Positions 53,671-63,281 of a DNA stretch of 64,000 nucleotides are shown here, one piece after another. Location of the stretch: assembly GCA_018372435.1 (NCBI GenBank), contig JAHAJA010000011.1, positions 1 through 64,000 on the forward strand, written 5' to 3'. The stretch is from Clostridiales bacterium. Its GTDB lineage: Bacteria; Bacillota; Clostridia; Lachnospirales; Lachnospiraceae. The first letter of the stretch is position 1. Each line of letters starts with the position of its first letter. Both the position numbers and the translations under genes were made by a program. Below the pieces are notes generated by a model that saw nothing but the letters and a program-made list of their open reading frames with translations, searched no databases and was not told the origin of the DNA.

Positions 53671-54579
53671 ATGACGAATAAAACAGCACATAGACGGAAT
53701 CGAAAGCAGCTAACACATCATCTTATGATGATGCCGGGAATGTTCTTTTTATTACTTTTTAGTTATATACCAATGGTTGGTATCGTAATGGCATTTCAAG
53801 ATTTTATACCAGCCAAGGGAATTATGGGTTCAGAGTTTGTTGGTTTAAAACATTTTAAATATATGTTTCAACTACCTGATATTTTTAAGATAATAAGAAA
53901 TACACTAGTTATTTCTATTGGTAAGATATTGCTTGGTACCTTTATGGCAATTGCCTTCTCTATTTTATTGAATGAAATACGTAAAAAGTTCTTGAAAAAA
54001 ACAGTACAAACCATTGTATATTTACCACATTTCTTATCGTGGGTTGTATTAGCTAGTGTCGTAGTCAATATGTTTAATTTAGATGGCTCTGTTAATCAAA
54101 TAGTAACACAATTAGGATTTGAGAAAATCAACTTTTTAGGTAATAGCAAGATTTTTCCGGGGCTAATTATCGGTACAGATGTATGGAAAGAATTCGGTTA
54201 TAGCTCAGTTATTTACCTAGCTGCTATCACCGCGATTGACCCCGGATTACATGAAGCAGCATCCATTGATGGCGCTTCTTGGTGGAAACGTATCTGGAAT
54301 GTTACCTTACCTGGAATGATGCCAATTATATTATTAATGGCAGCCATGAGTTTGACAAGCATATTAAGTGCGGGCTTTGATCAAATCTACAATCTATATA
54401 CACCAATTGTATATGATACGGGTGATGTACTAGATACCTATGTATATCGTATTGGTTTGATTGGCAGACAGTATAGTTTTGGCTCAGCAGTTGGATTATT
54501 ACGTTCTATAGTCGGTATGGTATTGTTGGTTTCTGCGAATAAGCTGACGAAGAAATTAACAGATCAGAAGATATTTTAG
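53671..54579 (+). CDS. ABC sugar importer permease (LplB-like)
   Basis: A 302-residue permease with about six helices. It has HHLMMMPGMFFLLLFSYIPMVGIVMAFQDF at the N-terminus, and the EAA loop HEAASIDGASWWKRIWNVTLPGMMPII near 195 is the ATPase-coupling site. Spacing is 84 bp from the binding-protein gene and 10 bp to the next permease. ATG 53671 is preferred over 53665 or TTG 53656 because GAGAGGT lies 6 nt upstream. Confidence 0.92.
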   Translation: MTNKTAHRRNRKQLTHHLMMMPGMFFLLLFSYIPMVGIVMAFQDFIPAKGIMGSEFVGLKHFKYMFQLPDIFKIIRNTLVISIGKILLGTFMAIAFSILLNEIRKKFLKKTVQTIVYLPHFLSWVVLASVVVNMFNLDGSVNQIVTQLGFEKINFLGNSKIFPGLIIGTDVWKEFGYSSVIYLAAITAIDPGLHEAASIDGASWWKRIWNVTLPGMMPIILLMAAMSLTSILSAGFDQIYNLYTPIVYDTGDVLDTYVYRIGLIGRQYSFGSAVGLLRSIVGMVLLVSANKLTKKLTDQKIF

Positions 54580-54589
54580 GAGGAGTAGT

Positions 54590-55483
54590 ATGATAGAGAA
54601 TAGAAGTTTTTCATCTAGAGCTAGAGTGAGTTTCATTTATTGTATTGTAATCCTTTTAGGATTAGTATGTCTTCTGCCATTGTGGAATATTGTAGCAATA
54701 TCATTTAGTAGCAGTGCAGCAGTAACAGCGAATAAAGTAGGGTTAGCACCAGTAGATTTTACTACGGTTGCTTATAAAAAGATAATCGAAGATAGCCAAT
54801 TTTGGCGTTCGTTTATGATTTCGGTAGTAAGAGTTATATTAGCAGTAATCCTTAATACCGTTCTCGTGGTATTGATGGCGTATCCGCTAACAAAGAGCAC
54901 AAGAGAGTTTCGCGGTAGAAACTTATATATGAACTTATTGATCTTTGCCATGTTATTTAATGGAGGGATGATTCCTAGTTTTATCTTAGTTAAAGAGCTT
55001 GGACTTCTTAATAGTATATGGGCACTTGTTTTACCAGGAGCATTGCCTATATTTAACGTTATTCTAGTTATGAATTTTTTCTTAGGAATTCCAAAGTCTT
55101 TAGAAGAAGCTGCTATAATAGACGGAGCCAATCCATTACAAGTATTAGTAAAGATTTTGGTTCCTTGTGCAAAACCTTGTATTGCAACAATTGTTCTCTT
55201 TAGTATAGTAGGTAGTTGGAACGATTTCTTTAGCGGATTAATCTATATTCAAAAGCCAAGAAATTATCCAATTATGACATATATTCAATCTTTGAATGTG
55301 GATATTCAAGAACTATTAAAATCTGGTATGAGCAGCAGTTCGTTAGGAAATTTATCAGAATTATCCAATAAGAATTTAAATGCAGCCAAAATTGTAGTAG
55401 CAGTTATACCTCTATTACTGATTTATCCAATTCTTCAAAAGTATCTAATCACAGGTATTGTTATGGGATCAGTAAAAGAATAA
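54590..55483 (+). CDS. ABC sugar importer permease (LplC/YtcP-like)
   Basis: A 297-residue permease with six helices. The EAA motif is LEEAAIIDGANPLQVLVKILVPCAKPCIATI near 178, and the end (KYLITGIVMGSVKE) is the usual one for this subfamily. AGGAGGAGT is the ribosome site. It is the second membrane subunit. No ABC ATPase is encoded in the locus, which is usual for importers served by a shared MsmX-type ATPase. Confidence 0.92.
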   Translation: MIENRSFSSRARVSFIYCIVILLGLVCLLPLWNIVAISFSSSAAVTANKVGLAPVDFTTVAYKKIIEDSQFWRSFMISVVRVILAVILNTVLVVLMAYPLTKSTREFRGRNLYMNLLIFAMLFNGGMIPSFILVKELGLLNSIWALVLPGALPIFNVILVMNFFLGIPKSLEEAAIIDGANPLQVLVKILVPCAKPCIATIVLFSIVGSWNDFFSGLIYIQKPRNYPIMTYIQSLNVDIQELLKSGMSSSSLGNLSELSNKNLNAAKIVVAVIPLLLIYPILQKYLITGIVMGSVKE

Positions 55484-55503
55484 TGGAAAGGCAAGGGCTT
55501 TGT

Positions 55504-57399
55504 ATGAAAAAAAGAATACGACTCATAAGTTTCCTTTTGGTTGTAATTTTGGCAATGACTAGCTGTAAGATTGATAGTGAGGAGGAAGGTATGAATTCTA
55601 TAACATGTAAGATTGTTGATACGGATAAGGTTAGATATAATCCAGGAGATAAGGCTATCGTTACTGTAGAGATTGAAAATCTAATTGAAAGAGAAAGAGA
55701 CATAACGGTAGTTTTGTCTGCAAACTATTTGTCTGAACCTGTTGGAGTAGAGGAAAGCCTAAAGGTTACGGTAGACAAACCGGGAGTACAAACTGTAACA
55801 TTTAATTGGCAAACACCTGAAGAGGACTATAAAGGATACTTATTAAAGGTTCGTTTAGAAGATAAAAAGGGAAAGATGTTAAGTCAGGATACAATAGGTG
55901 TTGATGTATCATCCTCATGGGTGAAATTCCCTAGATACGGTTATCTATGTGATTTTGAGGAAGGTGTAGATGCTACTGATAAAATTGATCGAATGAATCG
56001 ATATCACATCAATGGAATCGAGTATTATGATTGGCAGTATCTTCATCATATGCCGGTAGCGGATACTGTTTCTGAGGCTGGAGCAGGAATGTGGCAAGAT
56101 TGGGCAGGTAGAAGTATTGACGGTGACGCTATTTTATCATATATTAAAGAAGCAAAAGAGAAAAACATGGTTAACATGGCTTACAATATGATTTATGCTG
56201 GTACTGATACCTTTTTTACGAGTAGTGATGGGAAACCAACCAAAGCAAATGATTGGAAGTTATATTTTGCAGAAGATAATGACAGAGGAAGTGGCGAGTT
56301 TTCATTCCATATGGGAACATCTCCAAATGGAAATGGAAATCTATACTTTCTAAATCCCTTGAATAATGAATGGCAGGAGTATATTTTTGATCAAGAATTA
56401 AAGGCACTTAGAACCTTTGGATTTGATGGATGGCATGGAGATACGGTTGGAGATTGGGGTAAGATGACAACGAGTGCGGGTAAACCATTGGGAATTAATA
56501 AGTATGGCAACCCAATATATCTTGTTACAGATACCTATACCGATTTTTTGAATGCTGCGAAGGACGCTCTAGGGAATTATTATTTGTCCTTCAATCCAGT
56601 TGGTGCAAAGGGAATTCAAAATGCGAATGTAAGTAATGCAGATGTATTATATACGGAGTTTTGGCCATGGGATAAGGATAGGGAAGATGGGACTTACGAT
56701 ACGTATTACTCACTTGTAAAAGAAGTGGAACGTACGATGGAGGATAGTAAGGATCAGTCACTCGATGGTAAGGGAAAATCTCTAGTTGTGAAGGCATATA
56801 TTAATTATGAGAAGACAAATGGAGAGATGAATACACCTAGTGTATTACTATGTGATGCCGCTGTATATGCCGCTGGAGGAAGTAGACTTGAACTTGGTAA
56901 TGGGGATAGAATGTTACATAAAGAATATTATCCCGATGACAATGTCTTAATGTCTGAGGAGCTTACTGAGAGGATGAAGCGTATGTCTGATTTTGTCGTG
57001 GCATATGAGAATCTATTACGAGACGGTCAAGAAACAGTGGAAAAGACTGTAGAGGTTGAGGAGCATTCCTATAGTAACACAGGTGAAAGTGATACCATAT
57101 GGGTATATTCTAGAGCTGATGAGGATTATGAAATTGTTCATTTCATAAATCTTTTAGGAACAGATAATTTATGGCGTGATGAAATTGGTAAGAAAAAAAC
57201 TCCTGAAAAAGTGAGTAACTTAAAGGTTACCTATTATTCGGACATTGAAATTAAAAAGATCTTTCTTGCATCACCAGATACAGAGTATGGAGCAAGTACG
57301 GAATTAAAGTTTGTGAGTGTAAAGGATGAAAAAGGAATGAAATATACATTTGAGATCCCATCTCTTGAATACTGGGATATGGTGTATATGGAAAAATAG
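55504..57399 (+). CDS. GH66 dextranase / cycloisomaltooligosaccharide-related lipoprotein
   Basis: A surface lipoprotein (SFLLVVILAMTSC lipobox). Residues about 30-140 form a beta-sandwich (GDKAIVTVEIENLIERERDITVVLSANYL). The GH66 barrel spans about 145-500: NGIEYYDWQYLHH, then FGFDGWHGDTVGDWG with the probable nucleophile Asp at about 312, and VLYTEFWPWD with the acid/base Glu at about 385. A C-terminal beta-domain follows. It cleaves alpha-1,6-glucosidic bonds of dextran. The start at ATG 55504 is preferred over ATG 55483, which overlaps the permease stop and would put extra residues before the signal peptide. It lies in the transport operon. I cannot say whether it makes linear or cyclic products. 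Confidence 0.88.
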   Translation: MKKRIRLISFLLVVILAMTSCKIDSEEEGMNSITCKIVDTDKVRYNPGDKAIVTVEIENLIERERDITVVLSANYLSEPVGVEESLKVTVDKPGVQTVTFNWQTPEEDYKGYLLKVRLEDKKGKMLSQDTIGVDVSSSWVKFPRYGYLCDFEEGVDATDKIDRMNRYHINGIEYYDWQYLHHMPVADTVSEAGAGMWQDWAGRSIDGDAILSYIKEAKEKNMVNMAYNMIYAGTDTFFTSSDGKPTKANDWKLYFAEDNDRGSGEFSFHMGTSPNGNGNLYFLNPLNNEWQEYIFDQELKALRTFGFDGWHGDTVGDWGKMTTSAGKPLGINKYGNPIYLVTDTYTDFLNAAKDALGNYYLSFNPVGAKGIQNANVSNADVLYTEFWPWDKDREDGTYDTYYSLVKEVERTMEDSKDQSLDGKGKSLVVKAYINYEKTNGEMNTPSVLLCDAAVYAAGGSRLELGNGDRMLHKEYYPDDNVLMSEELTERMKRMSDFVVAYENLLRDGQETVEKTVEVEEHSYSNTGESDTIWVYSRADEDYEIVHFINLLGTDNLWRDEIGKKKTPEKVSNLKVTYYSDIEIKKIFLASPDTEYGASTELKFVSVKDEKGMKYTFEIPSLEYWDMVYMEK

Positions 57400-57422
57400 G
57401 AAAAAGGGACATGGTGATTTAT

Positions 57423-59057
57423 ATGAATAATGAAAAAGAAAACACATCAAACTGGTGGAAAAATTCCGTTGTATATCAGATTTACCCAAGAAGTTTTCAA
57501 GATAGCAATGGTGATGGAATAGGAGACTTACAAGGAATTATTAAGAGACTGGATTATCTACAAAATCTTGGAATTGATGCGATTTGGTTATCCCCTGTGT
57601 GTAAATCTCCACAAGATGATAATGGTTATGATATCTCAGATTATCAGGACATTGATCCAATGTTTGGGTCATTAAATGACATGGAGGAATTGATACAGGA
57701 AGCAAAGAAGAGAGGAATTCGAATTCTTCTTGATCTAGTATTAAACCATTCTTCCGATGAACATGCTTGGTTTATAGAGGCCAAAAAGAGTAAGGACAAT
57801 CCATACCATGATTATTATGTATGGCGTGATGGAGTTGAAGGAGTATATCCAAATGATATGAAGGCGTGTTTTGGTGGTCCAGCATGGGAATGGGTACCTG
57901 AACTAGGGCAGTACTATTTTCATCAGTTCTCAGTAAAGCAGCCAGATTTAAATTGGGAGAATCCGAAGTTAAGAAGAGAAATCTATGATATGATACTCTG
58001 GTGGATGGATAAGGGCGTTGGAGGATTCCGTCTTGATGTTATTGATCAGATTGCCAAGGAACCAGATTTAAAGATTACGAATAATGGGCCAAGACTTCAT
58101 GAATATATTAAAGAATTGTCAAAAGAAACCTTCCAAAAAGGAAATCTAATTACAGTAGGTGAAGCGTGGGGAGCTAATACAGAATTGGCGAAACTATATA
58201 GCGCGCCAGACGGTAGTGAGTTTTCCATGGTATTTCAATTTGAGCATATAAATCTAGACCAACAGCCTGGAGGCGAGAAGTGGGATATTAAAGAACTAGA
58301 TTTTATTCAGTTAAAACAAATTTTATCAAAGTGGCAAGTTGAATTACATGAAAAAGGTTGGAACAGTTTGTTTTGGAATAATCATGATTTACCTAGAATT
58401 GTATCTAGATGGGGCAATGATGAAAGATACCGAGAAGAATCTGCTAAGATGCTAGCTACCATCTTACATGGTATGCAAGGAACTCCATATATATATCAAG
58501 GCGAAGAGATTGGTATGACGAATGTGAGGTACCAGATTGAAGAGTATAAGGATATCGAGACCGTTAACATGTATAAGGAACGTATAGAAAAGGGATATAA
58601 ACCAGAAGATGTTATGCGTTCAATCTATGCTAAGGGAAGAGATAATGCAAGAACTCCAATTCAGTGGGATTCTAGTCAGTATGCTGGATTTTCAACGGTT
58701 GAACCATGGATTAAGGTAAATGATAATAGTAAAGATATTAACGTCTTGAATGCGTTAGAGAATAAGAATTCTATTTTCTACTATTATAAAAAACTTATTC
58801 GGTTAAGAAAAGAAAATCCAGTTCTTGTGCATGGAGATTATCAATTGTTATTTGAAACAAATCCTGATATATTTGCTTATTGTAGGAATCTAGATGGACA
58901 AAGAATGGTAGTAGTAGCGAATTTCCATGATAAAGAAATCCCATTTTCCTTGAAAGAAGAAGGATTTGAAGTAAAAGAGTATCTGATTCATAACTATAAG
59001 GAAGAAAAAGCTGGTTACCTACGACCATATGAAGCTTATATGGCAATATTGAATTAA
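57423..59057 (+). CDS. GH13 oligo-1,6-glucosidase / glucan 1,6-alpha-glucosidase
   Basis: A cytoplasmic GH13_31-type enzyme of 544 residues. It starts NWWKNSVVYQIYPRSFQDSNGDGIGDLQGI. The calcium-site or QPDLNW motif is KQPDLNWENP, the nucleophile Asp is in GGFRLDVIDQIA near 205, the acid/base Glu in VGEAWGAN near 255 and the stabilising Asp in NNHDLPRIVSRWGND near 325. It ends in a small beta-domain. It hydrolyses isomalto- and panose-type alpha-1,6 bonds to release glucose, completing the dextran pathway. The start is ambiguous between ATG 57423, GTG 57414 and ATG 57411; only 57411 or 57414 has AAAGGGA close by. Confidence 0.9.
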   Translation: MNNEKENTSNWWKNSVVYQIYPRSFQDSNGDGIGDLQGIIKRLDYLQNLGIDAIWLSPVCKSPQDDNGYDISDYQDIDPMFGSLNDMEELIQEAKKRGIRILLDLVLNHSSDEHAWFIEAKKSKDNPYHDYYVWRDGVEGVYPNDMKACFGGPAWEWVPELGQYYFHQFSVKQPDLNWENPKLRREIYDMILWWMDKGVGGFRLDVIDQIAKEPDLKITNNGPRLHEYIKELSKETFQKGNLITVGEAWGANTELAKLYSAPDGSEFSMVFQFEHINLDQQPGGEKWDIKELDFIQLKQILSKWQVELHEKGWNSLFWNNHDLPRIVSRWGNDERYREESAKMLATILHGMQGTPYIYQGEEIGMTNVRYQIEEYKDIETVNMYKERIEKGYKPEDVMRSIYAKGRDNARTPIQWDSSQYAGFSTVEPWIKVNDNSKDINVLNALENKNSIFYYYKKLIRLRKENPVLVHGDYQLLFETNPDIFAYCRNLDGQRMVVVANFHDKEIPFSLKEEGFEVKEYLIHNYKEEKAGYLRPYEAYMAILN

Positions 59058-59138
59058 AGCTTTGAATCTTTATTGAGTTGAAAAATAAAATTTGATTACT
59101 TAGCAAACAAGCTATGATAGTATTGGAGAGTTAAAAGT

Positions 59139-59168
59139 AGGACGACGGGGCAATGGTGCCGTCGTCCT
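59139..59168. terminator. Hairpin between GH13 and flippase genes
   Basis: AGGACGACGG (59139-59148) pairs with CCGTCGTCCT (59159-59168). There is no clear T run on the plus strand; on the minus strand ACTTTT follows, so it can terminate the flippase gene. Confidence 0.6.
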
Positions 59169-59203
59169 AACCAGTACTGTTATGGCTTTTTGTGTTATAC
59201 ACA

Positions 59204-60769
59204 CTAATTCTTACGTTTGAATTCCTCCATGCGAATAGCCTTAGTTATGAACAACATAATTATGTAACATATAATAAGGAACAGACAAAAACACAATAAT
59301 AATGCCAATGCACTCATAGAAGCATGTTCCTTGATGTAGAGATAAGAGCGGTTTGTTAAGAAACCAACGAATGCAGTAATTAAGCCAGGTTTAACAATCC
59401 AATCAATAGCGTTGAAGGTTACTTTTACATTCTTAAAGATTGCAATCGTATCTAAGGTTGATATAATAACCTGGCTTACAAGCATGCCAATTAGATAACC
59501 ATATATTCCTTTTTGTGGTACTAAGAATATAACAAATATGATTCTTACACTTAAACCAACAACTGTATTAAGGAAGGTAACATGAGGTTTTCCTAATCCG
59601 TTAAGTATACTTCCAAGAGTAGTTGTCAAATATAAGAATGGGCAAAGCCATGCTAGAATCGTTAGGAACACTCCAGAAGATTCATTATTAAAGACCAGTG
59701 TTCCTAACGAGTTACCAAAGGTAATAAAGATGCCAGTACTAAGAATACCGATAATCAGACTGTATTTGATAGACAAAGCAGTAGTTTTATTAATCATATT
59801 ATTGTTATTCGCAGCCTGGGCTTCTGAGACCGTTGGCAGCAGCAAAACGGCAAATGAGTTGGTAATAGTAGAAGGAAACATAATGAATGGAATGGACATA
59901 CCGGTTAAGACGCCATACACACTCAAGGCTTCTGTTCCACTAAGCCCATATTGCTTTAACATTGACGGAATCATAACTGCCTCAATACTACTTAAAATAC
60001 TAATTAATAACCGATTACTTGTTAAAGGTAGGGCTAATTTAAAAAGGCTACTAGCATAAGTAACACGTTCTTTTTTATGGGATTTGCGGCTACGAAATGC
60101 TTGTATTTTCAATTTGTAAGCTTCGTGTAATTTAGAGGGTTTTACAATAAACATTGAAATTATGTTGTAAGAATTAGAAGCAATTTCACCGAATACAATA
60201 CCCCAAACAGCAAGTTCGCAGGCTCTTTCAGAATTGCCTAAAGCAAACATTGGAGCTAACACATAGACGCTGGCAACACGGATGACTTGTTCGAATAGCT
60301 GTGTCATAGCAGGTACGCCAGCACGTTTAATACCATAATAATATCCGTTAATACATGCAGTTATACCACAGAAAGGAAACACATAGGAGAGAATCTTAAG
60401 GGGAGTGGTGCATCTACTTTCTAATAGGATGTTAGTGGCTATAAAGGAAGCATTCCGATTTAATAATATAGATAAGGTTATTGCAATTAGTAATGAAAAT
60501 GTCATACCGGTTCGTAGAATTCGCTTTAGATTACTGGTATCGTGCTTACCTATTTCAGCGGCCACTAAACGGGATATTGATGTTTGAATACCAGAAGCAT
60601 ATAAGGTGAAACAGATTCCATAGACAGGGAAGATTAATTGATAAACACCCATATCTTCAGGTCTCAGGAGATTCGATAGATAGATTCGATAGAAAAAGCC
60701 GATAATACGAGTTGCAAAACCAGCTATTGTAAGGATTAAGGTACCTTTGATGATTGAATTTTTACTCAT
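59204..60769 (-). CDS. SpoVB/MurJ-like polysaccharide or lipid-intermediate flippase
   Basis: A 521-residue protein with 14 helices of the MOP superfamily. The start IKGTLILTIAGFATRIIGFFYRIYLSNLLRPEDMGVYQL is the SpoVB-type signature. A central RSRKSHKKERVTYASSLFKLALPLTSNRL segment separates two repeats. SpoVB-like proteins move peptidoglycan or other lipid-linked precursors, in sporulating firmicutes often for spore cortex. The number of close paralogues in the genome is unknown, so the name spoVB is not given. It is monocistronic. Confidence 0.87.
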   Translation of the reverse strand: MSKNSIIKGTLILTIAGFATRIIGFFYRIYLSNLLRPEDMGVYQLIFPVYGICFTLYASGIQTSISRLVAAEIGKHDTSNLKRILRTGMTFSLLIAITLSILLNRNASFIATNILLESRCTTPLKILSYVFPFCGITACINGYYYGIKRAGVPAMTQLFEQVIRVASVYVLAPMFALGNSERACELAVWGIVFGEIASNSYNIISMFIVKPSKLHEAYKLKIQAFRSRKSHKKERVTYASSLFKLALPLTSNRLLISILSSIEAVMIPSMLKQYGLSGTEALSVYGVLTGMSIPFIMFPSTITNSFAVLLLPTVSEAQAANNNNMINKTTALSIKYSLIIGILSTGIFITFGNSLGTLVFNNESSGVFLTILAWLCPFLYLTTTLGSILNGLGKPHVTFLNTVVGLSVRIIFVIFLVPQKGIYGYLIGMLVSQVIISTLDTIAIFKNVKVTFNAIDWIVKPGLITAFVGFLTNRSYLYIKEHASMSALALLLCFCLFLIICYIIMLFITKAIRMEEFKRKN

Positions 60770-60926
60770 TGAAATCAGCCTTTCTCTTAGAACAACGATT
60801 CCGAATTAAGAAGATTAATTGATAACGTTGACCTTTTTACATTTTGACATAATTAAGTATATTAGTGCAGAGAAAGATTCATGCTAAGTTCTAAAAGTAT
60901 TGATTAGCCCCACCACTATAATTTGC

Positions 60927-60955
60927 TTGACAAGTAAAATTGAGAATGTTATCAT
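60927..60955 (+). promoter_or_regulatory. Promoter of the iscR operon
   Basis: A perfect TTGACA (60927-60932) and TATCAT (60950-60955) are 17 bp apart. The start would be near 60962, giving a leader of about 85 nt. Confidence 0.7.
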
Positions 60956-60985
60956 TAGGAATGTATCAAAACCAAGTAAAAAAGT

Positions 60986-61022
60986 CGGAATTAAAATACT
61001 CGGAATTGATTTACTCGGAATT
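60986..61022 (+). repeat. Three phased direct repeats in the iscR leader, probable IscR/Rrf2 site
   Basis: CGGAATT occurs at 60986-60992, 61001-61007 and 61016-61022, exactly every 15 bp; the last two copies extend to ACTCGGAATT. The repeats lie between the promoter and the ribosome site, so they could be an operator or an RNA element. Confidence 0.6.
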
Positions 61023-61047
61023 AAAAAAAGAGTAAGAGGTGAAGCAC

Positions 61048-61524
61048 ATGAAGTTATCAACTAAGGGAAGATATGGTCTACGTGCGATGTTAGATTTAGC
61101 ATTAAGCAGTACGGAAGATGCAGTTGCGCTTAGTGGAGTTGCAGAGAGACAGAGTATCTCAATTAGTTATCTAGAACAGCTAATTGCTAAGTTAAAAAAA
61201 GCTGGATTAGTAAACAGTATTCGTGGTGCACAAGGTGGTTATGTACTTGCAAAACCTGCGAACGAGATTTCTGTAGGGGATATCTTACGTGCCTTAGAAG
61301 GGGACTTAAGTCCAGTAGATTGTGCAGAAGTTATGGGTGGTGAGTCAACCTGTAGTGGAGCCGATTTATGTGTAACAAAATACGTATGGAAGCGTATTAG
61401 TGATAGTATAAATAGTGCAGTAGATGAAATTATGTTGTCTGAATTAGTAGATGAGAGTTTACAACTCAGAAATGAACATGGTAATAAAGTGGACTTAAAA
61501 ATAGAATCAATGTGTGACAAATAG
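61048..61524 (+). CDS. iscR: IscR-type Rrf2-family Fe-S regulator
   Basis: A 158-residue Rrf2 protein with the winged helix MKLSTKGRYGLRAMLDLA and SISYLEQLIAKLKKAGLVNSIRGAQGGYVLAKPANEI. Three cysteines in the cluster segment (DCAEVMGGESTCSGADLCV, near 91-109) have the IscR arrangement for a [2Fe-2S] cluster, so the protein probably senses Fe-S status and represses its own operon. The ATG at 61048 is preferred over GTG 61039 because AGAGGTGA lies 7 nt upstream. It precedes nifS by 23 bp. Confidence 0.9.
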   Translation: MKLSTKGRYGLRAMLDLALSSTEDAVALSGVAERQSISISYLEQLIAKLKKAGLVNSIRGAQGGYVLAKPANEISVGDILRALEGDLSPVDCAEVMGGESTCSGADLCVTKYVWKRISDSINSAVDEIMLSELVDESLQLRNEHGNKVDLKIESMCDK

Positions 61525-61547
61525 AAAATATTTAGGAGATGACGCAA

Positions 61548-62744
61548 ATGGATAAAAAAATTTATTTAGACAATGCAGCAACAACACCAACCAGACCAGC
61601 GGTGGTAGAAGCAATGTTGCCATACTTTACGGAGTTTTATGGAAATCCTTCTAGTGTTTACGAGTTATCTAATGTCTGTAAGAAGGCCATAGTAAATTCA
61701 AGAGAGACAATTGCGAAATCTTTAGGTGCAGATGCTGCAGAGATTTATTTTACAGCAGGTGGTTCCGAGGCTGATAACTGGGCTTTAATATCTACATGTG
61801 AAGCTTATAAAGCAAAAGGAAATCACATCATTACATCAAAGATTGAGCATCATGCAATTCTTCATACATGTGAATATCTTGAGAAAAACGGATTTGAAGT
61901 AACTTACGTAGATGTAGATGAAAATGGTCTTATTAAATTAGGTGAATTAGAAGCAGCAATTCGCCCAACAACAATCCTTATCTCAGTTATGTTTGCCAAT
62001 AATGAAATAGGAACAATTCAACCTATTAAAGAGATTGGTGAGATAGCAAAAAAACATGATATCTTATTCCATACAGATGCAGTTCAGGCTTATGGACAGC
62101 TACCAATTAATGTAGACGAATATCATATTGATATGTTAAGTGCAAGTGGTCATAAATTAAATGGTCCAAAAGGTATTGGATTCTTATATATTCGTAAAGG
62201 TGTTAAAATAGGTTCATTTATTCATGGTGGAGCACAGGAGAGACATAGACGTGCAGGAACTGAGAATGTACCAGGCATCGTTGGTTTCGGAAAAGCAGTT
62301 GAGATCGCGATGGAAACAATGAAAGAAAGAACAGAAAAAGAGGTGGAATTAAGAGATTTATTAATTAATCGTGTAGTTAAGGAAATTCCATATACAAGAT
62401 TGAATGGTCATCGTACCAAGAGATTACCTAATAATGCGAACTTTAGTTTCCAATTTATTGAAGGCGAATCGTTATTAATTATGTTAGATATGCAAGGAAT
62501 CTGCGGTTCAAGCGGTTCAGCTTGTACATCAGGATCACTTGATCCATCTCATGTATTATTATCCATTGGTCTTCCTCATGAGATTGCACACGGTTCATTA
62601 CGTCTTACCTTGAGCGAAGATATTACAGAAGAGGATATTAACTATGTAGTTGATAGAGTGAAAGAAATTGTTGAACGTCTTCGTTCTATGTCACCACTAT
62701 ATGAGGATTATCTTAAAAACAACCAAAATAGAAATAATGTATAA
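61548..62744 (+). CDS. iscS: Cysteine desulfurase (NifS/IscS type)
   Basis: A PLP enzyme of 398 residues releasing sulfur from cysteine as persulfide. IYLDNAATTPTRPAVVEAM at the start is the family N-terminus. PLP-binding features are SKIEHHAIL, DAVQAYGQLP and SASGHKLNGPKGIGFLY with the Schiff-base Lys near 203. The catalytic Cys is in GSSGSACTSGSLDPSHVL near 325. AGGAG at 61534 places the start at 61548. It supplies sulfur to NifU and, two genes further, to MnmA. Confidence 0.95.
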   Translation: MDKKIYLDNAATTPTRPAVVEAMLPYFTEFYGNPSSVYELSNVCKKAIVNSRETIAKSLGADAAEIYFTAGGSEADNWALISTCEAYKAKGNHIITSKIEHHAILHTCEYLEKNGFEVTYVDVDENGLIKLGELEAAIRPTTILISVMFANNEIGTIQPIKEIGEIAKKHDILFHTDAVQAYGQLPINVDEYHIDMLSASGHKLNGPKGIGFLYIRKGVKIGSFIHGGAQERHRRAGTENVPGIVGFGKAVEIAMETMKERTEKEVELRDLLINRVVKEIPYTRLNGHRTKRLPNNANFSFQFIEGESLLIMLDMQGICGSSGSACTSGSLDPSHVLLSIGLPHEIAHGSLRLTLSEDITEEDINYVVDRVKEIVERLRSMSPLYEDYLKNNQNRNNV

Positions 62745-62840
62745 AAAATTATATAGATAAATAGTAGTAGTGAATATTTTTGGATATGTTTTGAATATCA
62801 TTGAAGCAACTACAATAATAGATAGTTTGGAGGAATTAAA

Positions 62841-63281
62841 ATGTACAGTGAAAAAGTTATGGATCATTTCAGTAACCCTAGAAATGTCGGTGAAATAGAA
62901 AACGCAAGTGGAGTTGGAACTGTTGGTAATGCAAAATGTGGAGATATCATGAGAATGTATCTTGATATCGACGACAATGGAATTATCCAGGACTGTAAAT
63001 TCAAAACATTTGGTTGCGGAGCAGCGGTTGCTACAAGCAGTATGGCTACAGAATTAGTGAAAGGAAAGACAGTTCAAGAAGCGCTACAAGTTACTAATAA
63101 AGCTGTAATGAATGCTCTTGATGGCCTTCCAGCAGTAAAGGTACACTGCTCCCTTCTTGCAGAAGAAGCAATTCATGCAGCATTATGGGATTATGCTGAG
63201 AAGAATGGAATTCAGATTGAAGGATTACAAAAACCAAAATCAGATATTCATGAAGATGAAGAAGTGGTTGAGGAGTACTAA
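62841..63281 (+). CDS. iscU: Fe-S cluster scaffold protein (IscU/NifU N-terminal type)
   Basis: A 146-residue scaffold with three cluster-ligand cysteines in NAKCGDIMRMYL (near 35), FKTFGCGAAVATSSM (near 61) and VKVHCSLLAEEAI (near 104), as in NifU/IscU. The C-terminal 20 residues are acidic. It overlaps the next gene by one base (TAATG), so the operon continues into mnmA. Confidence 0.95.
   Translation: MYSEKVMDHFSNPRNVGEIENASGVGTVGNAKCGDIMRMYLDIDDNGIIQDCKFKTFGCGAAVATSSMATELVKGKTVQEALQVTNKAVMNALDGLPAVKVHCSLLAEEAIHAALWDYAEKNGIQIEGLQKPKSDIHEDEEVVEEY

Noticed and set aside
54772..55131. Minus-strand frame of 119 residues inside the second sugar permease
   Set aside because: Shadow of the permease gene; no ribosome site.
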